From Bordetella parapertussis (GTDB lineage Bacteria > Pseudomonadota > Gammaproteobacteria > Burkholderiales > Burkholderiaceae_B), in the NCBI GenBank assembly GCA_943331855.1, contig CALQNE010000254.1, forward strand, positions 1 through 5,145: a stretch of 5,145 bases of DNA, written 5' to 3'. This document shows positions 1-5,145 of this stretch, in pieces. Within the stretch, counting starts at the first letter, position 1. Each line of letters begins with the position of its first letter. Both the position numbers and the translations under genes were made by a program. Below the pieces are notes generated by a model that was given only the letters and a program-made list of their open reading frames with translations, searched no databases and was not told the origin of the DNA.

Positions 1-518
1 CGCACAATCGAGCCCGCAGTCTGGGTGCTTAAAGCCAGAGGTACCATGCTGGCGCCGACCGCGGCTGCCGAGCCGCTGGACGAGCCGCCAGGCGTGTGTT
101 TGGCTGAGTGTGGATTGCGTGTCGGGCTGAGGTTGCCGCGTGTGGCAAATTCTTGAGTCGTTGTCTTGCCAAGAATGATGGCACCTGCTTTGAGGGCCCG
201 GGTGACGATCGCAGCATTTTTTTGTGGAAGATGCTGTTGGTAAATGGCAGAGTTGTAGCTCGTCACAAAATCCGTGGTGTCGATGATATCTTTGACGCCA
301 ATCGGGATGCCGTGCAAAAAGCCACTGTAAGGCATTTGATCGAGTTGTCGCGCACGTGTCAGTGCCGCGTCGCTATCTAAGCGTGCCCAGGCTAACACTT
401 CGCGATCAACAGCCGCGATGCGTTCGAGGCAGCTCGCGACGAGTGCTTCAGAGGTCAAGGATTTGGTGCGCAACGCCTTGGCCATTTGGCTGAGCGTCAA
501 TTGATAGGGTTCTGTCAT
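1..518 (-). CDS. Amidase-signature family hydrolase, N-terminal part (cut by the left window edge)
   Basis: Reading the minus strand from the ATG at 518 gives 172 uninterrupted residues that run off the window. They match the amidase signature (AS) family, cytoplasmic hydrolases that cleave amide bonds through a Ser-cisSer-Lys triad. What is seen: GIPIGVKDIIDT at residues 70-81 with the likely catalytic Lys76; the glycine/serine-rich TPGGSSSGSAAAV at 142-154 with likely cis-Ser146; and TQTAGSIV at 165-172 with likely nucleophile Ser170. The 24-residue gap between the two serines equals that in malonamidase E2 and FAAH. AS enzymes are usually about 450-500 residues, so roughly two thirds is missing. 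A weak AAGAG-like ribosome site lies upstream of the ATG. The gene is divergent from the hydratase at 582. GatA is less likely, since no GatB/GatC genes are near and the loop reads TQTAGS rather than the usual TDTGGS. The substrate cannot be told; family confidence is high. Confidence 0.93.
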   Translation of the reverse strand, partial: MTEPYQLTLSQMAKALRTKSLTSEALVASCLERIAAVDREVLAWARLDSDAALTRARQLDQMPYSGFLHGIPIGVKDIIDTTDFVTSYNSAIYQQHLPQKNAAIVTRALKAGAIILGKTTTQEFATRGNLSPTRNPHSAKHTPGGSSSGSAAAVGASMVPLALSTQTAGSIV

Positions 519-581
519 GTCTCGTTTTCTCTTTTTAGGGTACTTTACTGCATATTATGCACAGCAAAGTGAGACTTTCCC
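519..581. promoter_or_regulatory. Divergent promoter region between the amidase and hydratase genes
   Basis: These 63 bp separate two divergent start codons and must hold the 5' signals of at least one, probably both. A -10-like TATTAT (5 of 6 to consensus) lies at 553-558 on the plus strand and a CATAAT at 551-556 on the minus strand, both inside the dyad at 549-561. No convincing -35 hexamer was seen for either, which would suit an activator-dependent promoter. The ribosome site of the hydratase (GAG, 571-573) is at the right end. Promoter positions are inference. Confidence 0.5.
549..561. promoter_or_regulatory. Perfect dyad TGCATA-T-TATGCA, candidate operator
   Basis: TGCATATTATGCA is a perfect 6-bp inverted repeat around one central base, midway between the divergent amidase and hydratase starts. 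It fits the T-N11-A dyad format of LysR-type regulators, which commonly sit in divergent promoters; a GntR-type operator is also possible. It overlaps the best -10-like hexamers on both strands, so a bound protein could affect both genes. No regulator gene lies in the window, so the assignment is inference. Confidence 0.45.
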
Positions 582-1370
582 ATGCAAACACCACAGATTA
601 ACCAAGCCGTTGCAACCTTATTGCCAGTCTTTCGTGATCACGGGCGAATTGTTTCGCTTGATCCAGCGTGTCGACCGAGCTCGCGCGCTGAAGGATATGC
701 CGTGCAGGCTGCGCTACTCAAAGCCTTAGGCGAAACAGGCATTGGCTGGAAAATTGCGGCAACCAGCGCAGCGGGGCAGCAGCATATAGGCGTCAGTGGC
801 CCGCTTGCAGGGCGTTTGTTGCATTCGCGCTGCTTAAAAGAGGGGGCGACGGTATCACTAACAGGTAATTTCATGGCAGTTGCCGAAGCCGAGTTTGCTT
901 TTCGAATTGGGCGCGATATTAAACGGCAGGGCGAGACGCCTCTCACGATGGCCGAGGTGATGGCTGGGGTTGAGGCTTTGCATGTTGCGATCGAAGTACC
1001 TGCCTCGCGGTTCGAGGACTTTGCGAAGGCAGGTGAGGCGCAGTTGATTTCAGAATTTGCTTGCGCGTGTTTTTTTGTTTTGGGACAAGAGGTTAAAACT
1101 GACTGGCGCAGCGTAGATCTAAAAGATCATCAGGTCAGTGTGAGATGTAATGGTGAAGTTGTTAGCAAAGGGCAGGGATCCAATGTATTGGGCGATCCGA
1201 GGCTTGCGTTGACCTGGCTTGCTAATGAACTGATCGATCACAATCGATTTTTGCAGGCCGGTGATATTGTCATGACCGGCACCTGTGTGGTGCCAGTGCC
1301 GATCAAGACGGGTGATACGGTGACAGCCGATTTCGGTACTTTTGGTTCGGTGAGCGCCCAGTTTAATTAG
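582..1370 (+). CDS. 2-keto-4-pentenoate hydratase / 2-oxo-hepta-3-ene-dioate hydratase family (MhpD/HpcG-like)
   Basis: This 262-residue protein is close to the usual length of MhpD (about 269). Family members are cytoplasmic, metal-dependent enzymes of the fumarylacetoacetase fold that add water to 2-hydroxy-dienoic acids in meta-cleavage pathways; related 4-oxalocrotonate decarboxylases share the fold. What is seen: GWKIAATS at residues 55-62 with Lys57; the acidic pair in AEAEFAF (Glu102, Glu104) and Glu138 in AIEVPASRF, placed like the three metal-binding glutamates and active-site Lys of HpcG; then GSNVLGDPRLALTWLANEL (199-217) and the C-terminal GDIVMTGT (227-234). All expected ligands appear present, so the enzyme is probably active. 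The ATG at 582 is preceded by GAG at 571-573, 8 nt away. No dioxygenase or aldolase partner is in the window, so hydratase and decarboxylase roles cannot be separated. It converges on the Bug gene with 2 bp between stops. Confidence 0.9.
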   Translation: MQTPQINQAVATLLPVFRDHGRIVSLDPACRPSSRAEGYAVQAALLKALGETGIGWKIAATSAAGQQHIGVSGPLAGRLLHSRCLKEGATVSLTGNFMAVAEAEFAFRIGRDIKRQGETPLTMAEVMAGVEALHVAIEVPASRFEDFAKAGEAQLISEFACACFFVLGQEVKTDWRSVDLKDHQVSVRCNGEVVSKGQGSNVLGDPRLALTWLANELIDHNRFLQAGDIVMTGTCVVPVPIKTGDTVTADFGTFGSVSAQFN

Positions 1371-1372
1371 GG

Positions 1373-2374
1373 CTAGTCGGTCAATTCGACTTTCGCCTGC
1401 TTTAAAACTTCGCCCCAACGGGAATACTCTGTATTGACAAAAGCTTGAAAGGTCGCGGGTGACTCCATCGTTGAAGGAATGATGGCCGCGGCTTCAATCT
1501 TTTGACGTACGTCAGGTCGTGCGATGGCATTGATAATCGCTGCATTTATTTTTGCAATGATTGGGGTGGGCGTTTGAGCGGGGGCGAAAATGCCTAGCCA
1601 GTTCACAACATTGAAATTGGGTAAAAATTCTTGTGCCGTCGGAATGTTCGGAAGAAAGTCGACCCTCTTGTCGCTTGTGACGGCCAGTGCTTTGAGGCGA
1701 CCATCTTTGATCATTGACATCAACGGCGGAATATCCATCACAATGCCGTCGACATGTCCGGCAACCGTATCCGTGACTGCTGGGGCACCGCCTTTATAAG
1801 GGACGTGAATAATTCGACCTTTTGAGGCGGCCAATAACAATTCAATTGTCAGATGAGGAAGTCCGCCAACGCCGGAGGACGATAGTGTGATGTCTCGTGT
1901 TTTAGCTAGTTGCAGCAGATCGCCTAAGGTATTGACGTTTGCTAGGGTGGGGCCCACAGCAATGGCTTCAGGGGTGAGTCCCATTAAATTTATGGCAATG
2001 AAATCGGTTGGCGTATGAAAGGGTGGCTTTTTTAACGTTTGGGGCGAGATGATGATCGGGCTTAAGCTGGACAGCATTAAGGTATGCCCGTCTGGTGAGG
2101 CTTTCGCAGCGATCGTCCCCGCAATCATGCCACTTGCACCGGGTTTGTTTTCGACAATCACGGTCGTTTTGAGTTGTTCACCTAAATAGGGCGCAATGAT
2201 TCGGGCTGCAATATCGTTTGATCCCCCTGGCGCAAAGCCAACAATAAGCGAGATGGGCTTATTGCTGAGATCTTGGGCTTGAGCCGAAACAGTGAGTGCC
2301 AATGAAAAAATCATTAGGCCGGTCACAATCAGAGTTTTGACGATGGGTGAGAATGGAGTCTGAGCAATTTTCAA
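1373..2374 (-). CDS. Bug-family (TctC-type) tripartite tricarboxylate transporter substrate-binding protein, TTG start
   Basis: This 333-residue protein is a secreted solute-binding protein of the Bug family, which bind carboxylates, amino acids or other small molecules in the periplasm. Residues 1-33 form a signal peptide: Lys2 and Lys13, a hydrophobic stretch at about 14-30, and a likely cleavage after Ala33 (VSAQA/QD). The mature part begins with the family pattern: PISLIVGFAPGGSNDIAAR (40-58), VIVENKPGASG (72-82), SPDGHTLML (93-101), then SSSGVGGLPHL (165-175) and VPYKGGAPAV (191-200). Length is normal (about 320-330). The start is TTG at 2374: an in-frame TAA lies four codons upstream, the next ATG (codon 21) would remove the positively charged N-region, and AAGAGA sits 5 nt upstream of TTG on the minus strand. 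No TctA/TctB membrane genes are adjacent; orphan Bug genes are common in Bordetella-like bacteria. Ligand unknown. Confidence 0.94.
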   Translation of the reverse strand: MKIAQTPFSPIVKTLIVTGLMIFSLALTVSAQAQDLSNKPISLIVGFAPGGSNDIAARIIAPYLGEQLKTTVIVENKPGASGMIAGTIAAKASPDGHTLMLSSLSPIIISPQTLKKPPFHTPTDFIAINLMGLTPEAIAVGPTLANVNTLGDLLQLAKTRDITLSSSGVGGLPHLTIELLLAASKGRIIHVPYKGGAPAVTDTVAGHVDGIVMDIPPLMSMIKDGRLKALAVTSDKRVDFLPNIPTAQEFLPNFNVVNWLGIFAPAQTPTPIIAKINAAIINAIARPDVRQKIEAAAIIPSTMESPATFQAFVNTEYSRWGEVLKQAKVELTD

Positions 2375-2545
2375 AGGAGTCTCTTATAGATCAAGTTATG
2401 ATTGGCTTAGTACGCGTACGCAGAAGATACGCCCAGCATGCTAAGTGCCTTTACTTGATTCTAATGCAGACTTAATGCAAACAGGCTAGTGCGTATGGCG
2501 ATCGTAAATGCTACTTATTAAAATTTATCTGTTCCGAGGTCATCA
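2375..2545. promoter_or_regulatory. Divergent intergenic region between the Bug and racemase-like genes
   Basis: These 171 bp lie between divergent starts and contain no credible gene. They hold the palindromes GTACGCGTAC (2410-2419) and AGCATGCT (2435-2442), CTTAG/CTAAG arms (2406-2410 and 2441-2445) enclosing both, three TACGC copies (2411, 2417, 2428) with an inverted GCGTA at 2491, and two TAATGCA direct repeats (2462-2479). An AT-rich stretch at 2512-2530 includes TAAAAT (2519-2524), a possible -10 for the plus-strand gene with only a poor -35. GAGGT at 2536-2540 is the ribosome site of the plus-strand gene. Regulatory role is inferred from position and symmetry. Confidence 0.55.
2462..2479. 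repeat. TAATGCA direct repeat with 11-bp phase
   Basis: TAATGCA occurs at 2462-2468 and again at 2473-2479, exactly 11 bp apart, which places both copies on the same face of the helix. The flanks are partly similar too. Because TGCA is self-complementary, the pair can also be read as an inverted TGCA-N7-TGCA. This spacing is typical of paired regulator half-sites; chance in AT-rich intergenic DNA is not excluded. Confidence 0.4.
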
Positions 2546-3388
2546 ATGAAGATTTGGCATCAAAGTTTCACGGATCTCAGCGTTTTCCCGAAATACCAGC
2601 ATACCCTTGAGCAGCATGCGCAAGCGGTCATGCCTGAGGGGATTGAAGTTCATGTGCATGGACTGCCGCCCGGGACATATCCGGTGGGCGTGCCCCCCAT
2701 GGCGTTCAATACTCGCGGCGGTTTACGTCTGCTCAACTCAAAACTTGTATGCGATGCGGCGGTGGCTGCAGAACAGGCGGGCTATGACGCTTTTGCACTG
2801 GGCTGCTTTTTTGACCCCGGTTTAACTGAGGCCAGATCACTGGTCGATATACCAATCGTCAGTCTTTCAGAGACGTGCATGCTCACGGCTTGCTCTCTTG
2901 GCAGAAAATTTGCTGTGATTGCTTTGACAGAGTTTCAAAAAATGCTGTCAGAGGATCTTGCCCGTGCGTATGGTGTAGCCGATCGCCTAGCTGGTGTCGT
3001 GGCCTTGACGCCGGCCGTCAACCTCTTTGATCTTGAAGCGGGCGGAGAGGTTGCAGAGGGGATCAAAACAAGATTTTTGTTAGCCTGCCAACAGGCGTTA
3101 GCGTTAGGTGCTGAAGTGATTATTCCGGGCGATGGCGTATTGAACGCATTTTTAGTGCGTCATCAAATGTTGACCGTTGAGGATGCGACGATCATGGATC
3201 CCTTAGGCGTTTTGTTTCATCATGCTGCGTTTTTTGTAAATGCTCAGCAGGCGAATTGCTTGGCGATTAGCCGAAGACTGTTGTACTCGAAGCCAACACA
3301 GGCAATGATGAGTCACGCGCAGAACGAGCGCGGGGCCTTCGCACTGAGTGAATCCGACTTTTCTGGCACGAAGTACGTCAAACGCTGA
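2546..3388 (+). CDS. Asp/Glu/hydantoin racemase-superfamily protein lacking the second catalytic Cys
   Basis: This 280-residue protein belongs to the cofactor-independent Asp/Glu racemase superfamily (hydantoin racemase, aspartate racemase, maleate isomerase, arylmalonate decarboxylase), cytoplasmic enzymes of two pseudo-symmetric lobes, each giving one Cys to the active site. What is seen: an N-terminal KIWHQSFTD (2-10) as in hydantoin-racemase-like proteins; ALGCFFDPGL (84-93) with the first catalytic Cys87; PIVSLSE (103-109); GRKFAVIAL (119-127) starting the second lobe. The second catalytic site, expected as a Cys after the buried strand AEVIIPG (189-195), reads GDG with Asp196. It may therefore be a lyase, decarboxylase or isomerase rather than a two-base racemase, or a member of a subfamily with an acidic partner. 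It is somewhat longer than hydantoin racemases (about 240-250), the extra being mostly C-terminal (after about 245). GAGGT lies 5 nt before the ATG. It is transcribed alone, divergent from the Bug gene. Confidence 0.85.
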   Translation: MKIWHQSFTDLSVFPKYQHTLEQHAQAVMPEGIEVHVHGLPPGTYPVGVPPMAFNTRGGLRLLNSKLVCDAAVAAEQAGYDAFALGCFFDPGLTEARSLVDIPIVSLSETCMLTACSLGRKFAVIALTEFQKMLSEDLARAYGVADRLAGVVALTPAVNLFDLEAGGEVAEGIKTRFLLACQQALALGAEVIIPGDGVLNAFLVRHQMLTVEDATIMDPLGVLFHHAAFFVNAQQANCLAISRRLLYSKPTQAMMSHAQNERGAFALSESDFSGTKYVKR

Positions 3389-3409
3389 TTGGTGATTTGT
3401 TTGACGTAC
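3373..3409. terminator. 11-bp perfect inverted repeat at a convergent gene junction
   Basis: GTACGTCAAAC at 3373-3383 is the exact reverse complement of GTTTGACGTAC at 3399-3409, with a 15-base loop. The left arm lies in the last codons of the racemase-like gene and the loop contains its TGA; the right arm falls in the 33-bp gap before the convergent NIPSNAP gene ends. The position suits a bidirectional terminator or 3'-end stabilising hairpin. No U-tract follows on either strand, so it is not a canonical intrinsic terminator. Confidence 0.5.
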
Positions 3410-3421
3410 GAGAGGGCCTGA

Positions 3422-3739
3422 CTAAACCTGTGGACCCCAAGGTGCCGCAAGCATCAATTTGTTTTCTTGTTTTTGTAATAACGGGCGCAGTTGTTTGGCG
3501 AAGTTCATAAAAGCCTGATCGGCGTACACGCCGTCCCAAAACTTGCGTCGGTCAGCATCGTCGTCAAATTTCCAGAGATGTATCAACTGATTGAGGGCTC
3601 CGATATCGCCGGTGAAATAGCCACACAGCTTTTTGGGATGTTTAGAAAGTGCGGGCCAGCCCTCAGCCTTATACAGCGCGACAACATCACTCATTTTTCC
3701 GACGGTTACGGTATAGGTGCGTAATTCATAAATCGCCAT
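3422..3739 (-). CDS. NIPSNAP-family protein (dimeric alpha/beta-barrel type)
   Basis: This 105-residue protein matches the NIPSNAP family, which forms small ferredoxin-like dimeric alpha/beta-barrel domains. What is seen: the N-terminal strand IYELRTYTV (3-11) followed by GK; GYFTGDIGALNQLIHLWKF (40-58), the family's central hallmark with the LNQ and HLW pieces; then DADRRKFW (61-68). Length fits a single complete domain. The ATG at 3739 is preceded on the minus strand by GGAG with 6 nt spacing, a good ribosome site. It lies 50 bp downstream of the amidohydrolase stop on the same strand, with no clear promoter or terminator between, so the two are probably one operon. Bacterial NIPSNAP proteins are often found beside catabolic enzymes, but their biochemical role is largely undefined; no catalytic residue can be named here. 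No signal peptide or membrane segment is visible. Confidence 0.9.
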   Translation of the reverse strand: MAIYELRTYTVTVGKMSDVVALYKAEGWPALSKHPKKLCGYFTGDIGALNQLIHLWKFDDDADRRKFWDGVYADQAFMNFAKQLRPLLQKQENKLMLAAPWGPQV

Positions 3740-3789
3740 TCGTGTCTCCGATTTTTTTGATTAAAGCGTATTAAGAATGCATTCGAGCA

Positions 3790-5145
3790 TTAAGCTGCGA
3801 TCGCTTGAGCAACTTGTGCCCCGCGAATCAGCTTACCAGGCAGTTTGCCCGTTGAGACGCCATCACGATACGTCACTACACCTGCGACGATGGTGGCACG
3901 ATAACCTTCAGCGATTTGTCCTAAGCGACGACCACCCGCAGGGAGGTCATGCACGATTTTGGGTGCTCGCAGCTTGAGGTTTTCAAAGTCGATAATGTTG
4001 ACGTCACCTTTATAGCCCGGGCGCAGCAAGCCTCGATCATGCAAACCAACGGTGGCAGCTGTGTCGTGTGTTTGCCACTTCACAAGTGTTTCAAGAGGTA
4101 TTTTGTCGCCGCGCGAACGGTCGCGCGCCCAGTGCGTGAGCAAATAGGTCGGGAAGCTTGCGTCACAAATAAATCCATAGTGTGCACCACCATCGCTTAG
4201 GCCGGGGACGGTATCGCGATCGAGGAGCATTTCACGCAAGACGTCAAGATTTTGATCGGCGTAGTTATAAAGTGGTCGATACAAAATTGCCTTACCTTCA
4301 TTTTGCAGCAAATAATCGTAGGCATATTCGGTTGGATTGACACCAGCACGCTGGGCCAGACCGGCAATACTGTCTTCAGGTTTGGGTTCGTACTCTGGCG
4401 GATCACCCAGCGGATACAGGTTTTCAAAGTTTGCTACGCGGCGTTTATATAGCGCTTCAGTGTGTTCTTCAGCAACGATTTTGGCGCGCAGGGCGGGGTC
4501 TTTTAAGCGCTCAAGTCGCTCAGCGAGGGGGAGAGTTGCCAAGGCCTCGTACGAAGGTAGTTTAGAAAATGGGCAAATTGAAAGCGAAAAACTCAAGAGC
4601 AAGGCGACAGGACGTGCACCGACCTGTGCTTTCATTTGTAGACCCGCATCAGTCGCCTCATGCATGTGTTGCATCACGCGACGCCAGCGTTGTGGCAAAT
4701 GTTCGTGTTGCAAGAGCGTGAGTGATAGGGGACGTCCAGAGGCTTCGACGATGCGGCGTAACATCGCGAACTCATTGTCGGTGTCATCAAAATCCGAGAC
4801 TAATTGCAGAACCCCTTGGCCGATCGCGCCCAGCCCTTTGGCGATCGTGGTGAGCTCGCTTTCAGCCGCACCTAAAGTGGGGGTGTGATGACCATCGCTA
4901 CTTTTATGCAAAATAGTCCGTGAAGTGGTGAAGCCGAGTGCGCCTGCTTTCACTGCTTCGGCTGCTAAGCGCGCCATTTCGGCGCTGTCTGCTTCAGTTG
5001 CGACCTCGCGTGCGGCACCGCGATCACCCATGACATGAATGCGCAACGGTGCATGGCCAATTTGAGTTGCGACGTCGGCATCAAACTGCCGCGCTTCAAG
5101 CGCGTCAAGGTACTCTGGGAAGGTGCGCCAGTTCCAGGGCAAGCC
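3790..5145 (-). CDS. Amidohydrolase-superfamily enzyme, N-acyl-D-amino-acid deacylase-like, C-terminal 451 residues (cut by the right window edge)
   Basis: The minus-strand frame is open from the right edge to the TAA at 3790-3792. The fragment begins inside the protein at LPWNWRTFPEYLDALE, a hallmark of D-aminoacylase-like amidohydrolases (N-acyl-D-amino-acid or N-acyl-D-Glu/Asp deacylases, TIM-barrel metalloenzymes). The family is about 550-580 residues, so some 110-130 N-terminal residues with the first metal site are outside. In fragment numbering: GHAPLRIHVMG (30-40), ALGFTTSR (69-76), PGLSDGGAH (314-322) with the likely catalytic Asp318, then GICDASFPTYLL-like FICDASFPTYLLTHW (325-339), and the C-terminal beta-sandwich return GLLRPGYKGDVNIID (372-386). 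The middle (QVGARPVALLLS, 174-185) differs from classical D-aminoacylase around the second metal-binding histidines, so true deacylase activity is uncertain. TTG and GTG codons near the edge are internal, not starts. The NIPSNAP gene follows 50 bp downstream. Confidence 0.9.
   Translation of the reverse strand, partial: GLPWNWRTFPEYLDALEARQFDADVATQIGHAPLRIHVMGDRGAAREVATEADSAEMARLAAEAVKAGALGFTTSRTILHKSSDGHHTPTLGAAESELTTIAKGLGAIGQGVLQLVSDFDDTDNEFAMLRRIVEASGRPLSLTLLQHEHLPQRWRRVMQHMHEATDAGLQMKAQVGARPVALLLSFSLSICPFSKLPSYEALATLPLAERLERLKDPALRAKIVAEEHTEALYKRRVANFENLYPLGDPPEYEPKPEDSIAGLAQRAGVNPTEYAYDYLLQNEGKAILYRPLYNYADQNLDVLREMLLDRDTVPGLSDGGAHYGFICDASFPTYLLTHWARDRSRGDKIPLETLVKWQTHDTAATVGLHDRGLLRPGYKGDVNIIDFENLKLRAPKIVHDLPAGGRRLGQIAEGYRATIVAGVVTYRDGVSTGKLPGKLIRGAQVAQAIAA

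Noticed and set aside
108..380. Plus-strand open frame of 90 codons
   Set aside because: It lies antisense to the amidase coding frame, which has clear catalytic motifs; the plus-strand product resembles no family and has no ribosome site.
566..578. AAAGT-GAG-ACTTT hairpin around the hydratase ribosome site as a riboswitch or translational switch
   Set aside because: A 5-bp AT-rich stem with a 3-base loop is too weak and too common to support a regulatory RNA claim.
517..729. Plus-strand open frame of 70 codons overlapping the hydratase start
   Set aside because: It shares DNA with the hydratase in another frame, spans the intergenic dyad, and has no recognisable features.
1503..1514. 12-bp palindrome TGACGTACGTCA
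   Set aside because: It is inside the Bug coding region near the DVRQK codons, so coding constraint plus chance is the simplest explanation; mentioned only because its core recurs in the hairpin at 3373-3409.
3752..3784. T7 run (3752-3758) and GAATGCATTC palindrome (3775-3784) between amidohydrolase and NIPSNAP genes as a terminator
   Set aside because: Both genes are transcribed on the minus strand, where the run reads as A7; there is no U-tract after the palindrome in that direction, so the two genes remain a likely operon.
4337..4888. Plus-strand open frame of 183 codons
   Set aside because: It is antisense to the amidohydrolase; its Ser/Arg-rich composition is what the reverse of a normal coding frame gives.

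Overview
The window looks like accessory catabolic DNA from a proteobacterium, most likely a betaproteobacterium of the Burkholderiales/Alcaligenaceae type. This rests on an orphan Bug (TctC-type) solute-binding protein, a NIPSNAP-family protein, an Asp/Glu-racemase-like enzyme, a MhpD-type hydratase and two hydrolases of amide bonds packed closely together. That mixture is typical of soil and water Burkholderiales, although base composition (near half GC by eye) is lower than in many of them. The assignment is inference; there is no rRNA or marker gene here.

Layout, left to right. (1) Positions 1-518, minus strand: N-terminal third of an amidase-signature hydrolase, cut by the left window edge but already showing the Lys/cis-Ser/Ser triad. 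(2) 519-581: a 63-bp divergent promoter region with a perfect dyad, TGCATA-T-TATGCA. (3) 582-1370, plus: a 2-keto-4-pentenoate hydratase (MhpD/HpcG family). (4) 1373-2374, minus: a secreted Bug-family binding protein with a TTG start, whose stop codon is only 2 bp from the hydratase stop. (5) 2375-2545: a second divergent intergenic region with several short palindromes and an 11-bp-phased TAATGCA direct repeat. (6) 2546-3388, plus: an Asp/Glu/hydantoin-racemase-family protein that keeps the first active-site Cys but has Asp where the second Cys is expected. (7) 3373-3409: an 11-bp perfect inverted repeat at the convergent junction. (8) 3422-3739, minus: NIPSNAP-family protein. (9) 3790-5145, minus: C-terminal 451 residues of a D-aminoacylase-like amidohydrolase, cut by the right edge and probably co-transcribed with the NIPSNAP gene.

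How they may fit together: the two amide or N-acyl hydrolases, the racemase/isomerase-like enzyme and the enol-acid hydratase would suit breakdown of an amide-containing or N-acylated organic acid, with the Bug protein capturing a carboxylated substrate in the periplasm. No transporter membrane genes, ring-cleavage dioxygenase or regulator lie in the window, so the substrate cannot be named. No mobile element, tRNA, rRNA or CRISPR array was seen. The genes are ordinary family members; the points most worth a second look are the altered active site of the racemase-like protein and the dyad elements in the two divergent promoters.
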